A stretch of 64,000 nt of DNA from a bacterium 210917-SL.2.15 (GCA_020555605.1 JAJCJC010000005.1:1-64000), one strand, 5' to 3'; shown: positions 52,149 to 62,781, numbered from the stretch's first letter. A program made the numbers and translations. Notes: generated from the letters alone by a model not told the origin.

Positions 52149-52904
52149 TCAGCCGAAACGGCCTGTGATGTAGTCCTCTGTGCGCTTGTCTGCAGGCATG
52201 GAGAAAATCTGCTGCGTGGGCGCGCACTCCACCAGTTCGCCCACCAGGAAAAACGCGCACTGGTCGCTGATGCGGGCGGCCTGCTGCATATTGTGGGTGA
52301 CAATCACCACGGTATAGTTTTTCTTCAGTTCGCTCATCAGCTCTTCAATGCGCATAGTGGACGCCGGGTCCAGAGCCGAGGTCGGTTCATCCATCAGCAG
52401 TACCTCCGGCTCCACCGCCAGACTGCGGGCAATGCACAGGCGCTGCTGCTGACCGCCGGACAGGCCCAGGGCGCTTTTTTTCAGGCGATCCTTCAGCTCA
52501 TCCCACAGCGCCGCACCGCGCAGAGATTTTTCCACGATCTCATCCAGTTCCGTCTTGGAGTGATTCCCGTGGAGCTTGGGACCGTAGGTGATATTGTCGT
52601 AAATGCTCATGGGGAACGGATTGGGTTTCTGCCACACCATACCGATCTGACGGCGCAGCTCGGTCACATCCACGTCCTTGCTGTTCACATCCTGGCCGCG
52701 GAAGAACAGGTCACCCTCGATCTTCACACCAGGCACCAGATCCTGCATCCGGTTCATCGTTTTCAAAAAAGTGGACTTGCCGCAGCCGGACGGGCCGATA
52801 AAGGCCGTGATCTGCTTTTCCGGAATATCGATATTGATATTTTTCAGCGCGTGGAAATCTCCATAATGGAGATTCAGGTTTCTTGCATAAAGGATCGGTT
52901 CCAT
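52149..52904 (-). CDS. pstB: Phosphate ABC transporter ATPase
   Basis: 251 residues. Walker [10 protein letters not shown], signature LSGGQQQR, Walker [14 protein letters not shown]; the PstB-typical [20 protein letters not shown] is present. ATG 52904 is preceded by AGGTG. Confidence 0.96.
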   Translation of the reverse strand: MEPILYARNLNLHYGDFHALKNINIDIPEKQITAFIGPSGCGKSTFLKTMNRMQDLVPGVKIEGDLFFRGQDVNSKDVDVTELRRQIGMVWQKPNPFPMSIYDNITYGPKLHGNHSKTELDEIVEKSLRGAALWDELKDRLKKSALGLSGGQQQRLCIARSLAVEPEVLLMDEPTSALDPASTMRIEELMSELKKNYTVVIVTHNMQQAARISDQCAFFLVGELVECAPTQQIFSMPADKRTEDYITGRFG

Positions 52905-52935
52905 ATCTCTTTCACACCTCATCGTCATCCAAGCA

Positions 52936-53796
52936 TCATACCTTGGGCTTCATCTTTTTCTTGGCGAGCTTTGCGCACAGATTGATGATCAGCACCAGCA
53001 CCAGCAACACGGCGGCGATGGCATAGCTGATATCATATTTCCCCTCTTCAAAGGCATACATGTAAAGGCCCACTGAGAGGGTCGCACCGCTGTTGAAATA
53101 GGTGCTCAGCAGCCCGCCGGCCAGAAGCTTTCCCGCGCCCGCCGTGAACAGCAACGCCGCAGACTCGCCCACGATGCGGCCCACGGACAAAATGCAGCCG
53201 GTGACAATACCGTCCAGCGACGAGGGCAGAATGATGGTGCGGATCATGTACCATTTCTTCGCGCCCAAGGCCAGGGCGCCTTCGCGGTAGCTCTGGGGCA
53301 CCGTTTTCAGGCTTTCCTGGGTGGTGCGGATCACCGTGGGCAGGATCATGATCACCAGCGTCAGCGAGCCGGCGACCAGGGAAGAGCCTGTTGTCAGGTG
53401 CAGCATTTTGGTCAGGCGCACAAAAACCAGCATACCCACCAGGCCGTAAATGATGGAGGGGATGCCTGCCAGCGTTTCTGTGGTGTATTCGATGATACCG
53501 ATCAGCTTTTTATTGGTAGCATATTCCGTCAGGTAAATGGCCGCCCCGACGCCCAAGGGCAATGCGATGAGCAGTGAGAGCACAATGATGCACAGCGTAT
53601 TGACGATCAGCGGGAAGATGCCCATGGTGCCTCTGAGAACACTGTCGGACTGGGTGAGCAGCGCCGGGGTGACGTTTGGCAGGCCGCGGTAGAGCACATA
53701 GCCTAAAATCCCTACCAGCAGCAGCACTGTCAGCACCGCGGCGGCATAAACCAGTGCGCGCACCGCAACGTTCCAGAGTCTGCGCTTATTTGTCAT
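52936..53796 (-). CDS. pstA: Phosphate ABC transporter permease PstA
   Basis: 286 residues, six membrane segments; [20 protein letters not shown] is the ATPase-contact loop. Overlaps the pstC stop region by 11 bp. Confidence 0.95.
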   Translation of the reverse strand: MTNKRRLWNVAVRALVYAAAVLTVLLLVGILGYVLYRGLPNVTPALLTQSDSVLRGTMGIFPLIVNTLCIIVLSLLIALPLGVGAAIYLTEYATNKKLIGIIEYTTETLAGIPSIIYGLVGMLVFVRLTKMLHLTTGSSLVAGSLTLVIMILPTVIRTTQESLKTVPQSYREGALALGAKKWYMIRTIILPSSLDGIVTGCILSVGRIVGESAALLFTAGAGKLLAGGLLSTYFNSGATLSVGLYMYAFEEGKYDISYAIAAVLLVLVLIINLCAKLAKKKMKPKV

Positions 53797-54658
53797 CCTT
53801 GTTTCCTCCCTTCAGGAAGAAATTGAGCAGCGCATTAATCGCCATGATGAACACGAACAGCACCAGCGCGATGGAGAACAGCGCCTGGCGCTGCAGGCCG
53901 CCCGCATAGGACATTTCCTTGGCGATGGCAGTGGTCAGGAAAGTGACGCTCTTGAACAGGCCCGGCATGTTAGCCACATTACCAGCCACCATGAGCACCG
54001 CCATGGCTTCTCCGATGGCGCGCCCAATACCCAGGACCACGCCAGCGGCAATACCGCTTTTGGCAGCGGGAACGCTGACTTTGAAATAGGTTTCCGCCTC
54101 CGTGGCGCCCAGCGCCAAGCTCGCCTCCTCATATTCCGGAGGCACAGCGTCGAGGGCCGTGACGCTGACGGACACAATATTGGGCAAAATCATCAATGCC
54201 AGCACCAAAATGGCGGAAAACAGACACGCGCCGGAGGCAATGCCGAAGGTCTTAGCCACAGCAGGCACCAGCAGGGTCATACCCAGCAGACCGTAGACCA
54301 CGCTGGGGATGCCCGCCAGCAGTTCCACCGCGGCGCTGACAGGAGCCGCCAGTCCTTTGGGCGCGATTTTGGAAAGGAATACTGCCGTCAGCAATCCCAC
54401 CGGCACGCCGATCAGGATGGCTCCGGCGGTACCGTAAACCGATGTCAAGATAAAGGGCAGAATACCGTAGGACGGCTCTGCCGCGGTGGACGCCCACTTT
54501 GTGCCGAACAGAAAGTCGATGAAGCCGATCTTTCCGATGGCAGGCACGCCCGCAATGATCATATAGACCGAGATCAGCACCACGCAGGCAATGGCCGTCA
54601 GTCCGCAGGCGAAAAAGATCGCGTTCATCACGCGTTCCACCAGATATTTTTGTTTCAT
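53786..54658 (-). CDS. pstC: Phosphate ABC transporter permease PstC
   Basis: 290 residues, six membrane segments; EEASLALGATEAETYFKVSV is the coupling loop. Follows pstS by 83 bp. Confidence 0.95.
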   Translation of the reverse strand: MKQKYLVERVMNAIFFACGLTAIACVVLISVYMIIAGVPAIGKIGFIDFLFGTKWASTAAEPSYGILPFILTSVYGTAGAILIGVPVGLLTAVFLSKIAPKGLAAPVSAAVELLAGIPSVVYGLLGMTLLVPAVAKTFGIASGACLFSAILVLALMILPNIVSVSVTALDAVPPEYEEASLALGATEAETYFKVSVPAAKSGIAAGVVLGIGRAIGEAMAVLMVAGNVANMPGLFKSVTFLTTAIAKEMSYAGGLQRQALFSIALVLFVFIMAINALLNFFLKGGNKDDK

Positions 54659-54741
54659 TTTTTCTCTACACCTTCTTCATCGGCGCAAGGGCCTGGCAAA
54701 CCCCTCCGGTTTGCCAAGCCCTCCGCAGAAACTCTCTTTCA

Positions 54742-55614
54742 TCAAACGATGGGAACGCAGCCTGCCTCCAAAATCCACTGATTCGCATCACCGGAAGTGA
54801 CATACTCCACGAAAGCCTGTGCCGCCTCGGACAGTTCCGCATCCTTCTTCACCACAAAGTTGAAGGGACGCTGCACTTTGTAGCTACCGTCCTGAACAGT
54901 CTCCTCCGTGCAGTCGACACCCTCGACCTTCACGGCCTTCACACTGTCATCCACAGCAGACAGAGATGCATAACCGATGGCGTTCTCATTGGCGGCCACC
55001 GCAGCAGTGACAGCGCCGGTGGCAGTCAGCTCCTGGGCGTACTTGCAGTTGTCCTTCACGCCGACGATCTCTTCAAAGCCGTCGCGGGTGCCGCTTCCGG
55101 CCTCACGGCCGATGACAACGATTTCGCCGTCGCTGCCGCCGACTTCACTCCAGTTGGTGATCTCGCCGGAGAAAATACCGGCCAGCTGCTCCAAACTCAG
55201 GTCTTCAACGCCGTTGGCATTGTTGACCACCACGGCAATGCCATCCAGGCAAACAGTGATCGCTTCCACATCGGTTTCATCGTCGTGCAGCACACGGGAG
55301 GACAAACCGATGTCCAGAGAACCGTCGCTGGCGCCGGTGATGCCCGCGCCGGAACCCGTGGGATCATAGCTGATGGTAACGCCGGCATTCTTCGCCATAA
55401 AATCCTCTTGCAGCATGCCCATCAGCTTCTGCATGGAGGTGGAACCACCGGTGGCAATTTTGCCGCTCAGAGTGGACGTCGTGCCACCCTCGCCGTCATT
55501 GGACGGGTTGGCGGAAGGATTGGTGTTGTTGTTGCCGTTGTTGCCGCAGCCGGCCAGCAGGGCAACGCTCAGGCAGGCGGCGCCGGTGAGCGCCAGGATA
55601 CGATTCTTTTTCAT
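54742..55614 (-). CDS. pstS: Phosphate-binding lipoprotein
   Basis: 290 residues. Lipobox LLAGC; phosphate contacts in ATGGSTSMQKLMG and IGREAGSGTRDGFEE. ATG 55614 has GGAGG nine bases upstream; ATG 55638 is not supported. Lies just downstream of Pho-box repeats. Confidence 0.95.
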   Translation of the reverse strand: MKKNRILALTGAACLSVALLAGCGNNGNNNTNPSANPSNDGEGGTTSTLSGKIATGGSTSMQKLMGMLQEDFMAKNAGVTISYDPTGSGAGITGASDGSLDIGLSSRVLHDDETDVEAITVCLDGIAVVVNNANGVEDLSLEQLAGIFSGEITNWSEVGGSDGEIVVIGREAGSGTRDGFEEIVGVKDNCKYAQELTATGAVTAAVAANENAIGYASLSAVDDSVKAVKVEGVDCTEETVQDGSYKVQRPFNFVVKKDAELSEAAQAFVEYVTSGDANQWILEAGCVPIV

Positions 55615-55747
55615 CTGAAACATCCTCCGTTTTGTCATTTTGTTGAAAATACAATTGTTTTTTGAAAAAGCCTCGGCCGGAGTGTGATCCTCCGCCCCGG
55701 GACACTCTAAGCATAGTGATTTACGCCGGCAGATGCCACCATATTCC

Positions 55748-55912
55748 AGTCAAATTTTTGTAAAACTTTTGTAATGCCCCTCTCGCAGATGTAAAATTTA
55801 TGTTATGTCAATGCGAAACCCCTTTGATTTGCAAGAAAAGACAGCATTTTACATAAATTTTACATAAATCTGATAGCGGCCTTTACACGCTGTCCTTTAC
55901 AATGATTTTACA
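55748..55912. promoter_or_regulatory. Divergent Pho-box region
   Basis: PhoP sites are TT(t/a)ACA repeats with 5-bp spacing. For pstS (minus) TGTAAA-type copies lie at 55748, 55759 and 55770 (exactly 11-bp steps) and at 55790 and 55801. For the phosphate transporter gene (plus) TTTACA copies lie at 55848, 55859, 55882, 55896 and 55907. Both operons thus carry several half-sites, as expected for strong PhoP control. Confidence 0.75.
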
Positions 55913-55944
55913 ATTGTCTTTTTGAAAAATCGGAGGTCATCGGG

Positions 55945-57714
55945 ATGGATATATTTAATGTGTTTACGCTTTTCGGCGGGCTGGCCATGTTCCTGTTCGG
56001 TATGGACATCATGGGTAAGGCCCTGGAAAAGCAGGCCGGCAACAAGCTGCAGACGATCCTCGCAAAAATGACAGACAACCCTTTAAAAGGCTTTGTCCTG
56101 GGCATGACTGTTACGGCAGTAATTCAAAGTTCCTCCGCCACCACGGTCATGGTAGTAGGCTTTGTCAACAGCGGCCTGATGCAGCTGCACCAGGCCGTGG
56201 GCGTCATCATGGGCAGCAACGTGGGCACCACGGTGACCAGCTGGATTCTGAGCCTTTCCGGCCTGCAGGGAGACAGTTTTTTCATCCGCCTGCTCAATCC
56301 GTCAGGATTCTCGCCCATTCTCGCCCTGATCGGCATTATCCTTTATATGTTCTGCAAAGGTGAGCGTACCAAGGGCATCGGCACGATCCTGCTGGGTTTC
56401 GCCCTGCTGATGACGGGTATGGAAACCATGTCGGGCGCCATGGCGCCCCTGGCCGATATACCCAGCTTCCAGGCGCTGTTCACCAAATTTGAAATGCCCC
56501 TGCTGGGCATGGCTTTCGGCGCAGGCCTGACGGCGCTGCTCCAGAGCTCTTCGGCCAGTGTGGGCATCTTGCAGGCTCTGTCCCTCACCGGCGGCATCAC
56601 CTGCGGCAGCGCCCTTCCCATTATCCTGGGCCAAAACATCGGCACCTGCGTCACCGCCATGATCTCTTCCATCGGTGCCAACAAGAGCGCCCGCCGCGCG
56701 GCCATTGTGCACCTTTATTTTAACATCATCGGCGCCCTTTTATTCATGGCCGTGTTCTATGCGCTGAACTTCTTCCTGCAGTTCCAGTTCCTTTCCACGC
56801 CTGTGACTCCCTTTCTGATCGCGGTAATCCACACCTGCTTCAACGTGGTGGCCACAGCGGTGCTGCTTCCCTTTGCCCGGGGACTGGAAAAGCTGGCGTA
56901 TCTCACCATCCCCGACCGCGAGAACCCCGGCAAGACCGAAATGCTGGACGAGCGTCTGCTGGCCACCCCCGCCGTGGCGGTGCAGAACAGCCGCCGCCAG
57001 ACCAACAATATGGCCGAACTGGTGCGGTCTAATCTTCTGCAAGCAATGTCCCTGACCCATAAGTGGGACGCGAAGCGCGCCGACAGCGTAAAGGAAAACG
57101 AAGATATCATCGATGCATACGAGGACAAAATCGGCTCGTACCTCATCAAATTGTCTGGACGGGATCTGACTCAGGAAGACAGCCACGAAGTTAGCGTACT
57201 GCTGCATACCCTGAGCGATTTCGAACGCATCGGCGACCATGCCTGCAACATTTATGAATCTGCCCGGGAGATCCACGAAAAGCAGATGACGCTGTCTGAA
57301 GAAGCCTGGGCTGAACTGGCTGTACTGGAATCCGTGATCCAGGATATCCTGGACCGCACCCTGCACGCTTTCGAAAACAATGACCTGCACCTGGCCACCA
57401 AAATTGAACCCCTCGAGCAGGTGGTGGACGATCTGGTACGCAGCATGCGCGACCGCCATATCCGCCGCCTGCGCAGCGGCGTGTGCAGCATCGAGGGGGG
57501 CTTTGTACTGCAGGACCTGCTGGTCAGCTATGAGCGCATCTCCGACCACTGCAGCAATGTGGCCGCCGCCATGGTGGAAGTGGCTGAGGACAAATACGAC
57601 GTACACGAATACCTTGACACCCTGCGCAATGCCAACGAAAAATTCGACGAACGCTATGAAAAGTACGGCCATCGGTACGTACTGCCGGAGGCCGCCGAAA
57701 GTAAGGTGGACTAA
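55945..57714 (+). CDS. Na/Pi cotransporter with C-terminal PhoU-like domain (NptA-type)
   Basis: 589 residues. Two Na_Pi_cotrans repeats (IQSSSATTVMVVGFVNSGLM and LQSSSASVGILQALSLTGG I, each with the QSS motif) make the membrane part; from about 360 on a PhoU-like helical domain follows (DFERIGDHACNIYESAREIH). Phosphate transporter likely coupled to Na+. Headed by Pho boxes and followed at once by phoP. Confidence 0.93.
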   Translation: MDIFNVFTLFGGLAMFLFGMDIMGKALEKQAGNKLQTILAKMTDNPLKGFVLGMTVTAVIQSSSATTVMVVGFVNSGLMQLHQAVGVIMGSNVGTTVTSWILSLSGLQGDSFFIRLLNPSGFSPILALIGIILYMFCKGERTKGIGTILLGFALLMTGMETMSGAMAPLADIPSFQALFTKFEMPLLGMAFGAGLTALLQSSSASVGILQALSLTGGITCGSALPIILGQNIGTCVTAMISSIGANKSARRAAIVHLYFNIIGALLFMAVFYALNFFLQFQFLSTPVTPFLIAVIHTCFNVVATAVLLPFARGLEKLAYLTIPDRENPGKTEMLDERLLATPAVAVQNSRRQTNNMAELVRSNLLQAMSLTHKWDAKRADSVKENEDIIDAYEDKIGSYLIKLSGRDLTQEDSHEVSVLLHTLSDFERIGDHACNIYESAREIHEKQMTLSEEAWAELAVLESVIQDILDRTLHAFENNDLHLATKIEPLEQVVDDLVRSMRDRHIRRLRSGVCSIEGGFVLQDLLVSYERISDHCSNVAAAMVEVAEDKYDVHEYLDTLRNANEKFDERYEKYGHRYVLPEAAESKVD

Positions 57715-58401
57715 TTGATCTATATTGTTGAAGACGATACCGATATCTGCGAATTAGAGCAATACGCCCTGCACAACAACGGTTTTGAAACAACAGGCTT
57801 CGGTGACGGCAAAAGTTTTTTTGCCGCCTGTGAGAAAAAATTGCCCCAGCTGGTGATCCTCGACATCATGCTGCCCGACCAGAGCGGGCTGGACATTCTG
57901 CGCCAGTTCCGCCAAGGGGCCGATACCCACGATATTCCAGTGGTGATGGTCACCGCCAAGGACAGCGAAATCGACGTGGTGAAATGCCTTGATCAGGGCG
58001 CCGACGACTACATCAGCAAACCTTTTGGTCTGATGGAATTCATCTCCCGCATCCGCGCCGTGCTGCGCCGCGCGCAGAAACAGAGCACCCAGGTGGTGCA
58101 GACCTTCCGGGAAATTCAAATGAATGGCGCCGCCCGGCGTGTCACAGTGGATGGCAAAGAGGTGGAACTGGCCTACAAGGAATATGAACTGCTTCGCTTT
58201 TTTATTGAGAATCCCGGCAAGGTGCTCACCCGCGAGGAATTAATGAACCGCGTCTGGAACACCGATTTTTCCGGCGAAAGCCGCACGCTGGATATTCACA
58301 TCCGCACACTACGCCAGAAGCTGGGCAGCGCCGGTAACTACATCCACACCGTGCGCAAGGTTGGCTATCAGCTGACGCTCGATGCAGGCGGAGACGCGTA
58401 A
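57715..58401 (+). CDS. phoP: PhoP/PhoB-type response regulator
   Basis: 228 residues. Receiver with VEDDTDI, phospho-Asp in LVILDIMLPDQ, Lys in ISKPFG; OmpR-type winged helix (ELLRFFIENPGKVLTREELM). TTG start directly after the transporter stop. Probably binds the Pho boxes at 55748-55912. Confidence 0.92.
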   Translation: MIYIVEDDTDICELEQYALHNNGFETTGFGDGKSFFAACEKKLPQLVILDIMLPDQSGLDILRQFRQGADTHDIPVVMVTAKDSEIDVVKCLDQGADDYISKPFGLMEFISRIRAVLRRAQKQSTQVVQTFREIQMNGAARRVTVDGKEVELAYKEYELLRFFIENPGKVLTREELMNRVWNTDFSGESRTLDIHIRTLRQKLGSAGNYIHTVRKVGYQLTLDAGGDA

Positions 58402-58404
58402 GAC

Positions 58405-59748
58405 ATGGAGAAAAAGTTCACCAAACGACTGATGCTGATGGGCCTGTGCGGAACGGCCGTTACGCTGGCGCTGTGTGTACTGGTCTTTTTCACCGTGTTT
58501 GAACGCCAGGCCGCCCAGGACATACGCATTTATTCCGACGTGATCACCGCATCGTACTATCAGAACGGACACAGTTTATTCAATGTGGGCGTGGACAGCA
58601 GCGATCTGCGCGTTACCCTGATTGGGCCGGACGGCACCGTACTGTTCGACAATGAGGTATCCGGCCGGCTGGAAAATCACTTGGACCGTCCGGAAGTCCG
58701 CGACGCCCTGTCCCAAGGTGAAGGCCACGCCGAGCGCCGCTCCGACACCACCCGCCAGAACGCCTATTATTACGCTGTGCGCCTGGACGACGGCAACATC
58801 CTGCGCGTAGCCAGCGACTTGCACAGCCGCTTTGACCTGTTCCGCAGCGCCATTCCCGTACTGCTGGTCTGCTGCCTGATCGTCTGGGTGCTGGGCTGGC
58901 TGCTGAGCCTGCTGCTCACACGGCAGCTGGTGCAGCCCATCGTGCAGATGGGGAATCGTCTTGACGAGTTGGATCATGACGTCCCCTACCCCGAGCTGCA
59001 GCCCTTTGTGGACGCGATCGTCCGCGACCGGGAAACCAGGCGGCAGAGCGAAACCATGCGCCAGGAGTTTACCGCCAACGTGTCCCACGAACTGAAAACG
59101 CCTCTGACATCGATCTCCGGCTATGCCGAACTGATTGAAACCGGCATGGCCAAACCCGAGGACGTAGCACATTTCGCCCAGAAGATCCGCAAAGAGTCCG
59201 CGCGCCTCTTGAACCTGGTCAACGACATCCTTCAGCTTTCCAAACTGGATGCCGCCCAGGAGGCACTGCGCGGCCAAGCAGAGGCAGAATTTGAACTGCT
59301 GGATCTGAAGGATGTGGTCAGCGCCTGTGCGGACAATTTGGCCGTCAATGCCCAGCGAGCCTATGTGACGCTGCTGTGCGAAGCTGAGCACACCCCAGTG
59401 ATGGGCAGCCGCAGTTCCCTGGATGAGTTGTGCATCAACCTGTGCGACAACGCCATCCGCTACAACCGCCCCGGCGGAAAAGTGATCCTCTCCTGCGGCA
59501 CCGCCGACGGCCGCCCGTACCTGCGGGTGCGCGACAACGGCATTGGGATCCCGGAAGAGCAGCACCAGCGCGTGTTTGAACGCTTCTACCGCGTGGATAA
59601 GAGCCGCAGCAAAGAAACCGGCGGCACCGGCCTCGGTCTCGCCATCGTCAAACACATCGCCGCCATCCACAGCGCGCAGATTGAACTGCACAGCGCCGTA
59701 GGCCGGGGCACCGACATCCGCGTGATTTTCCGCAACGTAAAAAAATAA
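58405..59748 (+). CDS. phoR: PhoR-type sensor histidine kinase
   Basis: 447 residues. Two membrane helices around an extracellular domain, HAMP-like linker, HisKA (FTANVSHELKTPLTSISGYA), HATPase with NLCDNAIRYN, DNGIGIPEEQ and GGTGLGLAIVKHIA. Starts 4 bp after phoP. Senses phosphate limitation through Pst/PhoU. Confidence 0.92.
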   Translation: MEKKFTKRLMLMGLCGTAVTLALCVLVFFTVFERQAAQDIRIYSDVITASYYQNGHSLFNVGVDSSDLRVTLIGPDGTVLFDNEVSGRLENHLDRPEVRDALSQGEGHAERRSDTTRQNAYYYAVRLDDGNILRVASDLHSRFDLFRSAIPVLLVCCLIVWVLGWLLSLLLTRQLVQPIVQMGNRLDELDHDVPYPELQPFVDAIVRDRETRRQSETMRQEFTANVSHELKTPLTSISGYAELIETGMAKPEDVAHFAQKIRKESARLLNLVNDILQLSKLDAAQEALRGQAEAEFELLDLKDVVSACADNLAVNAQRAYVTLLCEAEHTPVMGSRSSLDELCINLCDNAIRYNRPGGKVILSCGTADGRPYLRVRDNGIGIPEEQHQRVFERFYRVDKSRSKETGGTGLGLAIVKHIAAIHSAQIELHSAVGRGTDIRVIFRNVKK

Positions 59749-59773
59749 ATTTTCATCGAACCCATTCAAAACG

Positions 59774-59868
59774 ATCCGAGGCGGCCCTCCATGTCAGGAC
59801 GGCCGCCTCGGATGACTTTGAAAAGCGCCCTCTTCGCCCAGTACACACGGGACAAAGAGGGCGCTTTT
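59774..59868. terminator. Two consecutive terminator hairpins
   Basis: ATCCGAGGCGGCC with its complement (59774-59786, 59801-59813), then AAAAGCGCCCTCTT with AAGAGGGCGCTTTT (59821-59834, 59855-59868) and a T-run. They separate convergent phoR and the second kinase. Confidence 0.85.
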
Positions 59869-59920
59869 TTACCGGCTGGAATTGTCCGTCGGGTCCCGCG
59901 GGACCCGTCCGCCGCATGGC

Positions 59921-62050
59921 TCAGCCATGCGGCCGCAGTATGACGGGAAAGTCCAGCTTCGCCTTGAAGAGATCTCCGTCGATCTCCAACTGAAAGGTGC
60001 CGCCCATCAGCTCCGTCAGGCTCTGGGCGATGGACAGTCCCAAACCGCTGCCCTCGCTGTTGCGGGAGCTGTCGCCGCGCACAAAGCGCTCCATCAGCTC
60101 GTCCGCCGGGATATTCAGCGGCGCGCGGGATACGTTTTTCACCTGCACCGTCATCTGTTCGCCGCTGCGCTCCATGCTGATATACACCCGAGTACCCGGC
60201 AGCGCATACTTGCAGATATTGCTCAGGAGATTATCGATCACCCGCCACAGCAGCGCGCCGTCGGCCCGGATGAGCACCGACTCCTCCGGCAGGGCGAACA
60301 CCGGCGTCAGCTGCCCCGCGCAGAGCCGCTCGCTGTACTCGCCCACAGCCTGCTGCAGCAGTTCGCAGACATCTACATCCTCCAGATGCACTGGCATGGC
60401 GCCCGAGGATGCCTTGGAAGCATCCACCAAGTCGCAGGTCAACTTCTTAAGCCGAGCGCTCTGGCGATCCAGCACGGCAATGTACTCCTGTACTTTCGGA
60501 TTGTCCACCGGCTCGGCTTTGATCAGATCCACATAATTGATGATTGAGGTCAGCGGTGTCTTAATGTCATGGGACACATTCGTGATCAGCTCACTTTTCA
60601 GCCGTTCACTCTTCATCTGCTCTTCCAGCGCCGCCGCCATGCCGTCAGATATGCGGTTCAGATCCCCGGCGTGGTCCTTCAGGGCGGCGGGCAAATGACG
60701 GGTTTCAATCCGGTATTCGAGATTTCCCCGGGCCAATTCCGCCGCGCCGTCGCGCACGGTGCCGAATTTTACGGACCAGCGGCACCCCCACAGCAGGACA
60801 AAGAAATTGACGATGGCCAGCAAGAAAAAGACGCCCGGCGTATTGGACGGCAGAAACAGCACCAGCGATACAAACTCATAAGCCACATAGGCCAGCACAA
60901 ATTTCCAGGTCAGATCCACATGGTTGACCATGTCCGAACACAGGCGCGTGAAGCGGGAGCACAGGCCCGCCAGACGGCCTAACAGAGTATGGCGCCAAAA
61001 AGCACGCGCTTTCAGGCGCACAGCAGTTGTCACGATACACACCTCCGCAAGCACACACAGATAGCTGAGATATGCCCCTACTGCAAAAATCCGGGCCGAT
61101 GTCTCTTCTGCAAAGGAGGCCTCTTCCACAAACGGCAGCCCCAGCACCCCGGCAATACACAGCACTGCCAGTACCACTTCATAGGGAATGCGGTCGAACA
61201 CGCGCAGCACCACACCATCCACATGTCTGCGCCGGCCAGCGCCCCAGCAAACAAACACCAGCATCGTCAGAGCCAGAAGGGCACACAACACCGCGGCGCA
61301 GATATAGCCCGGCATGCTGTTTTGCATACTGAAATACCAGTTGTTCATCCGCAAAAGCGCATCGTCCACCGGATAATCCGGCCGCACGCCCCAACAGAGC
61401 ACGTAGGCATCAGCACTGGAAGAGTCCAGAGACTCATATACACTGCTGCCGTTCTCCCGAACGGCATAGGAAACAGCGGAATCCATGGCACTGTACTCGC
61501 TGCCATAAATCACACTGTAGTAGGAATCATAATCATCATAATACACATCACTACGAAACAGGTGATCGCTGCCCATTCGGAAATAGTCGGAAAAACCGTT
61601 GGAAAAAAGCAAGGATATCGTTTCATCCTGCACTGTGGCATATTGAGGCGCGATGTTCAGGCTCTCAAAGCTTTCCCCTTCCAAAAGGTTCGAGTATAGC
61701 CTCGCCTTTCCGTCCGCCGTGCGGATCTCAAAGCGGAAATTGCTCACCTTGCCCGCCAGATCCTGCTCCAACTCCTCCCGGCGGGCCTGCCGCTCCTGCT
61801 GATCCACAAAAGAAAGCCCGGAGGTCTCCAGATCCTCCCCCTGCATGCGATAAAGGTTGGCAGCGCTGATGATATAGCCGGACAGGATGCTGCGATAGGC
61901 CGCGCTGTCCTCGTAGCGCTGGCCCGGCACACAGCCTTGGTCGGCAAAATTCACCGCACAGAAAGCAAGCATCACAGCGCCCACAGAAAACAGAGCCGCC
62001 AGGCAAAAGGCAAGGAACTTGACTGCTGTGTTGGTGAAAAAGCGTTTCAT
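59921..62050 (-). CDS. Sensor histidine kinase with a multi-helix membrane domain
   Basis: 709 residues, much longer than usual. One N-terminal helix, an extracellular domain of about 200 residues, then about five further membrane helices (residues 250-430), HAMP-like segment, HisKA with NVSHDIKTPLTSIINYVDLI, and HATPase ending GSGLGLSIAQSLTEL. The stimulus is unknown; the layout suggests sensing a membrane-linked signal such as an antibiotic or lipid. ATG overlaps the regulator stop. Confidence 0.9.
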   Translation of the reverse strand: MKRFFTNTAVKFLAFCLAALFSVGAVMLAFCAVNFADQGCVPGQRYEDSAAYRSILSGYIISAANLYRMQGEDLETSGLSFVDQQERQARREELEQDLAGKVSNFRFEIRTADGKARLYSNLLEGESFESLNIAPQYATVQDETISLLFSNGFSDYFRMGSDHLFRSDVYYDDYDSYYSVIYGSEYSAMDSAVSYAVRENGSSVYESLDSSSADAYVLCWGVRPDYPVDDALLRMNNWYFSMQNSMPGYICAAVLCALLALTMLVFVCWGAGRRRHVDGVVLRVFDRIPYEVVLAVLCIAGVLGLPFVEEASFAEETSARIFAVGAYLSYLCVLAEVCIVTTAVRLKARAFWRHTLLGRLAGLCSRFTRLCSDMVNHVDLTWKFVLAYVAYEFVSLVLFLPSNTPGVFFLLAIVNFFVLLWGCRWSVKFGTVRDGAAELARGNLEYRIETRHLPAALKDHAGDLNRISDGMAAALEEQMKSERLKSELITNVSHDIKTPLTSIINYVDLIKAEPVDNPKVQEYIAVLDRQSARLKKLTCDLVDASKASSGAMPVHLEDVDVCELLQQAVGEYSERLCAGQLTPVFALPEESVLIRADGALLWRVIDNLLSNICKYALPGTRVYISMERSGEQMTVQVKNVSRAPLNIPADELMERFVRGDSSRNSEGSGLGLSIAQSLTELMGGTFQLEIDGDLFKAKLDFPVILRPHG

Positions 62051-62754
62051 ATTCGCCCAGCCCCTTTGTCCTTTTCCATTTTATAACCCTGTCCCCATAC
62101 GACCTTCAAATAGCGCGGATTGGCCGGATCAATTTCAATTTTTTCCCGCAGGTGGCGGATATGGACCGCCACGGTGCCCTCGCTGCCCAGCGCCACATCC
62201 TTCCATACCTTTTCATAAATCTCTGCCGAGGAAAACACCCGGCCTGGACTTTCCATCAGGAGTTTTAAAATGTTGTATTCCAGCGGCGTCAGGCTGACCG
62301 GCTCCCCGTCCACGGATACGGTTTTCTCATCGTCGTCCATCTCCACGGCGCCGATGGCAAAATGGGCCTCCCGCTTGACCATGCCGCCCAGATTTGTATA
62401 GCGGCGCAACTGGGAACGCACCCGCGCCACCACCTCGGCCGGATTGAAGGGCTTGGTGATATAGTCGTCGGCGCCGATGTTCAGTCCCAGGATCTTATCG
62501 CTGTCCTCGCTTTTGGCCGTCAGAAGAATCACGGGCACATTGGAGGCCTCGCGCAGCTTGGCTGTGGCGGAGATGCCGTCCATTTCCGGCATCATAATAT
62601 CCATCAAAATCAGATGGATCTCATGGTCGGCCACGATGTCCAGAGCCTCTCTTCCCGTGTGGGCTTCAAAAATACGGTAGCCCTCCGCAGAAAGATAAAT
62701 GCGCAGAGCGGATACGATATCCCGCTCGTCGTCGCAGATCAAAATATTATACAT
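62047..62754 (-). CDS. OmpR/VanR-type response regulator
   Basis: 235 residues. ICDDERDI, phospho-Asp in LILMDIMMPEMDG, Lys in ITKPFNPAE, then a winged helix (LLMESPGRVFSSAEIYEKVW). First gene of a two-gene operon with the long kinase. Confidence 0.93.
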   Translation of the reverse strand: MYNILICDDERDIVSALRIYLSAEGYRIFEAHTGREALDIVADHEIHLILMDIMMPEMDGISATAKLREASNVPVILLTAKSEDSDKILGLNIGADDYITKPFNPAEVVARVRSQLRRYTNLGGMVKREAHFAIGAVEMDDDEKTVSVDGEPVSLTPLEYNILKLLMESPGRVFSSAEIYEKVWKDVALGSEGTVAVHIRHLREKIEIDPANPRYLKVVWGQGYKMEKDKGAGRI

Positions 62755-62781
62755 ACTGGAAACTCTCTCCTTCTCCCCACC

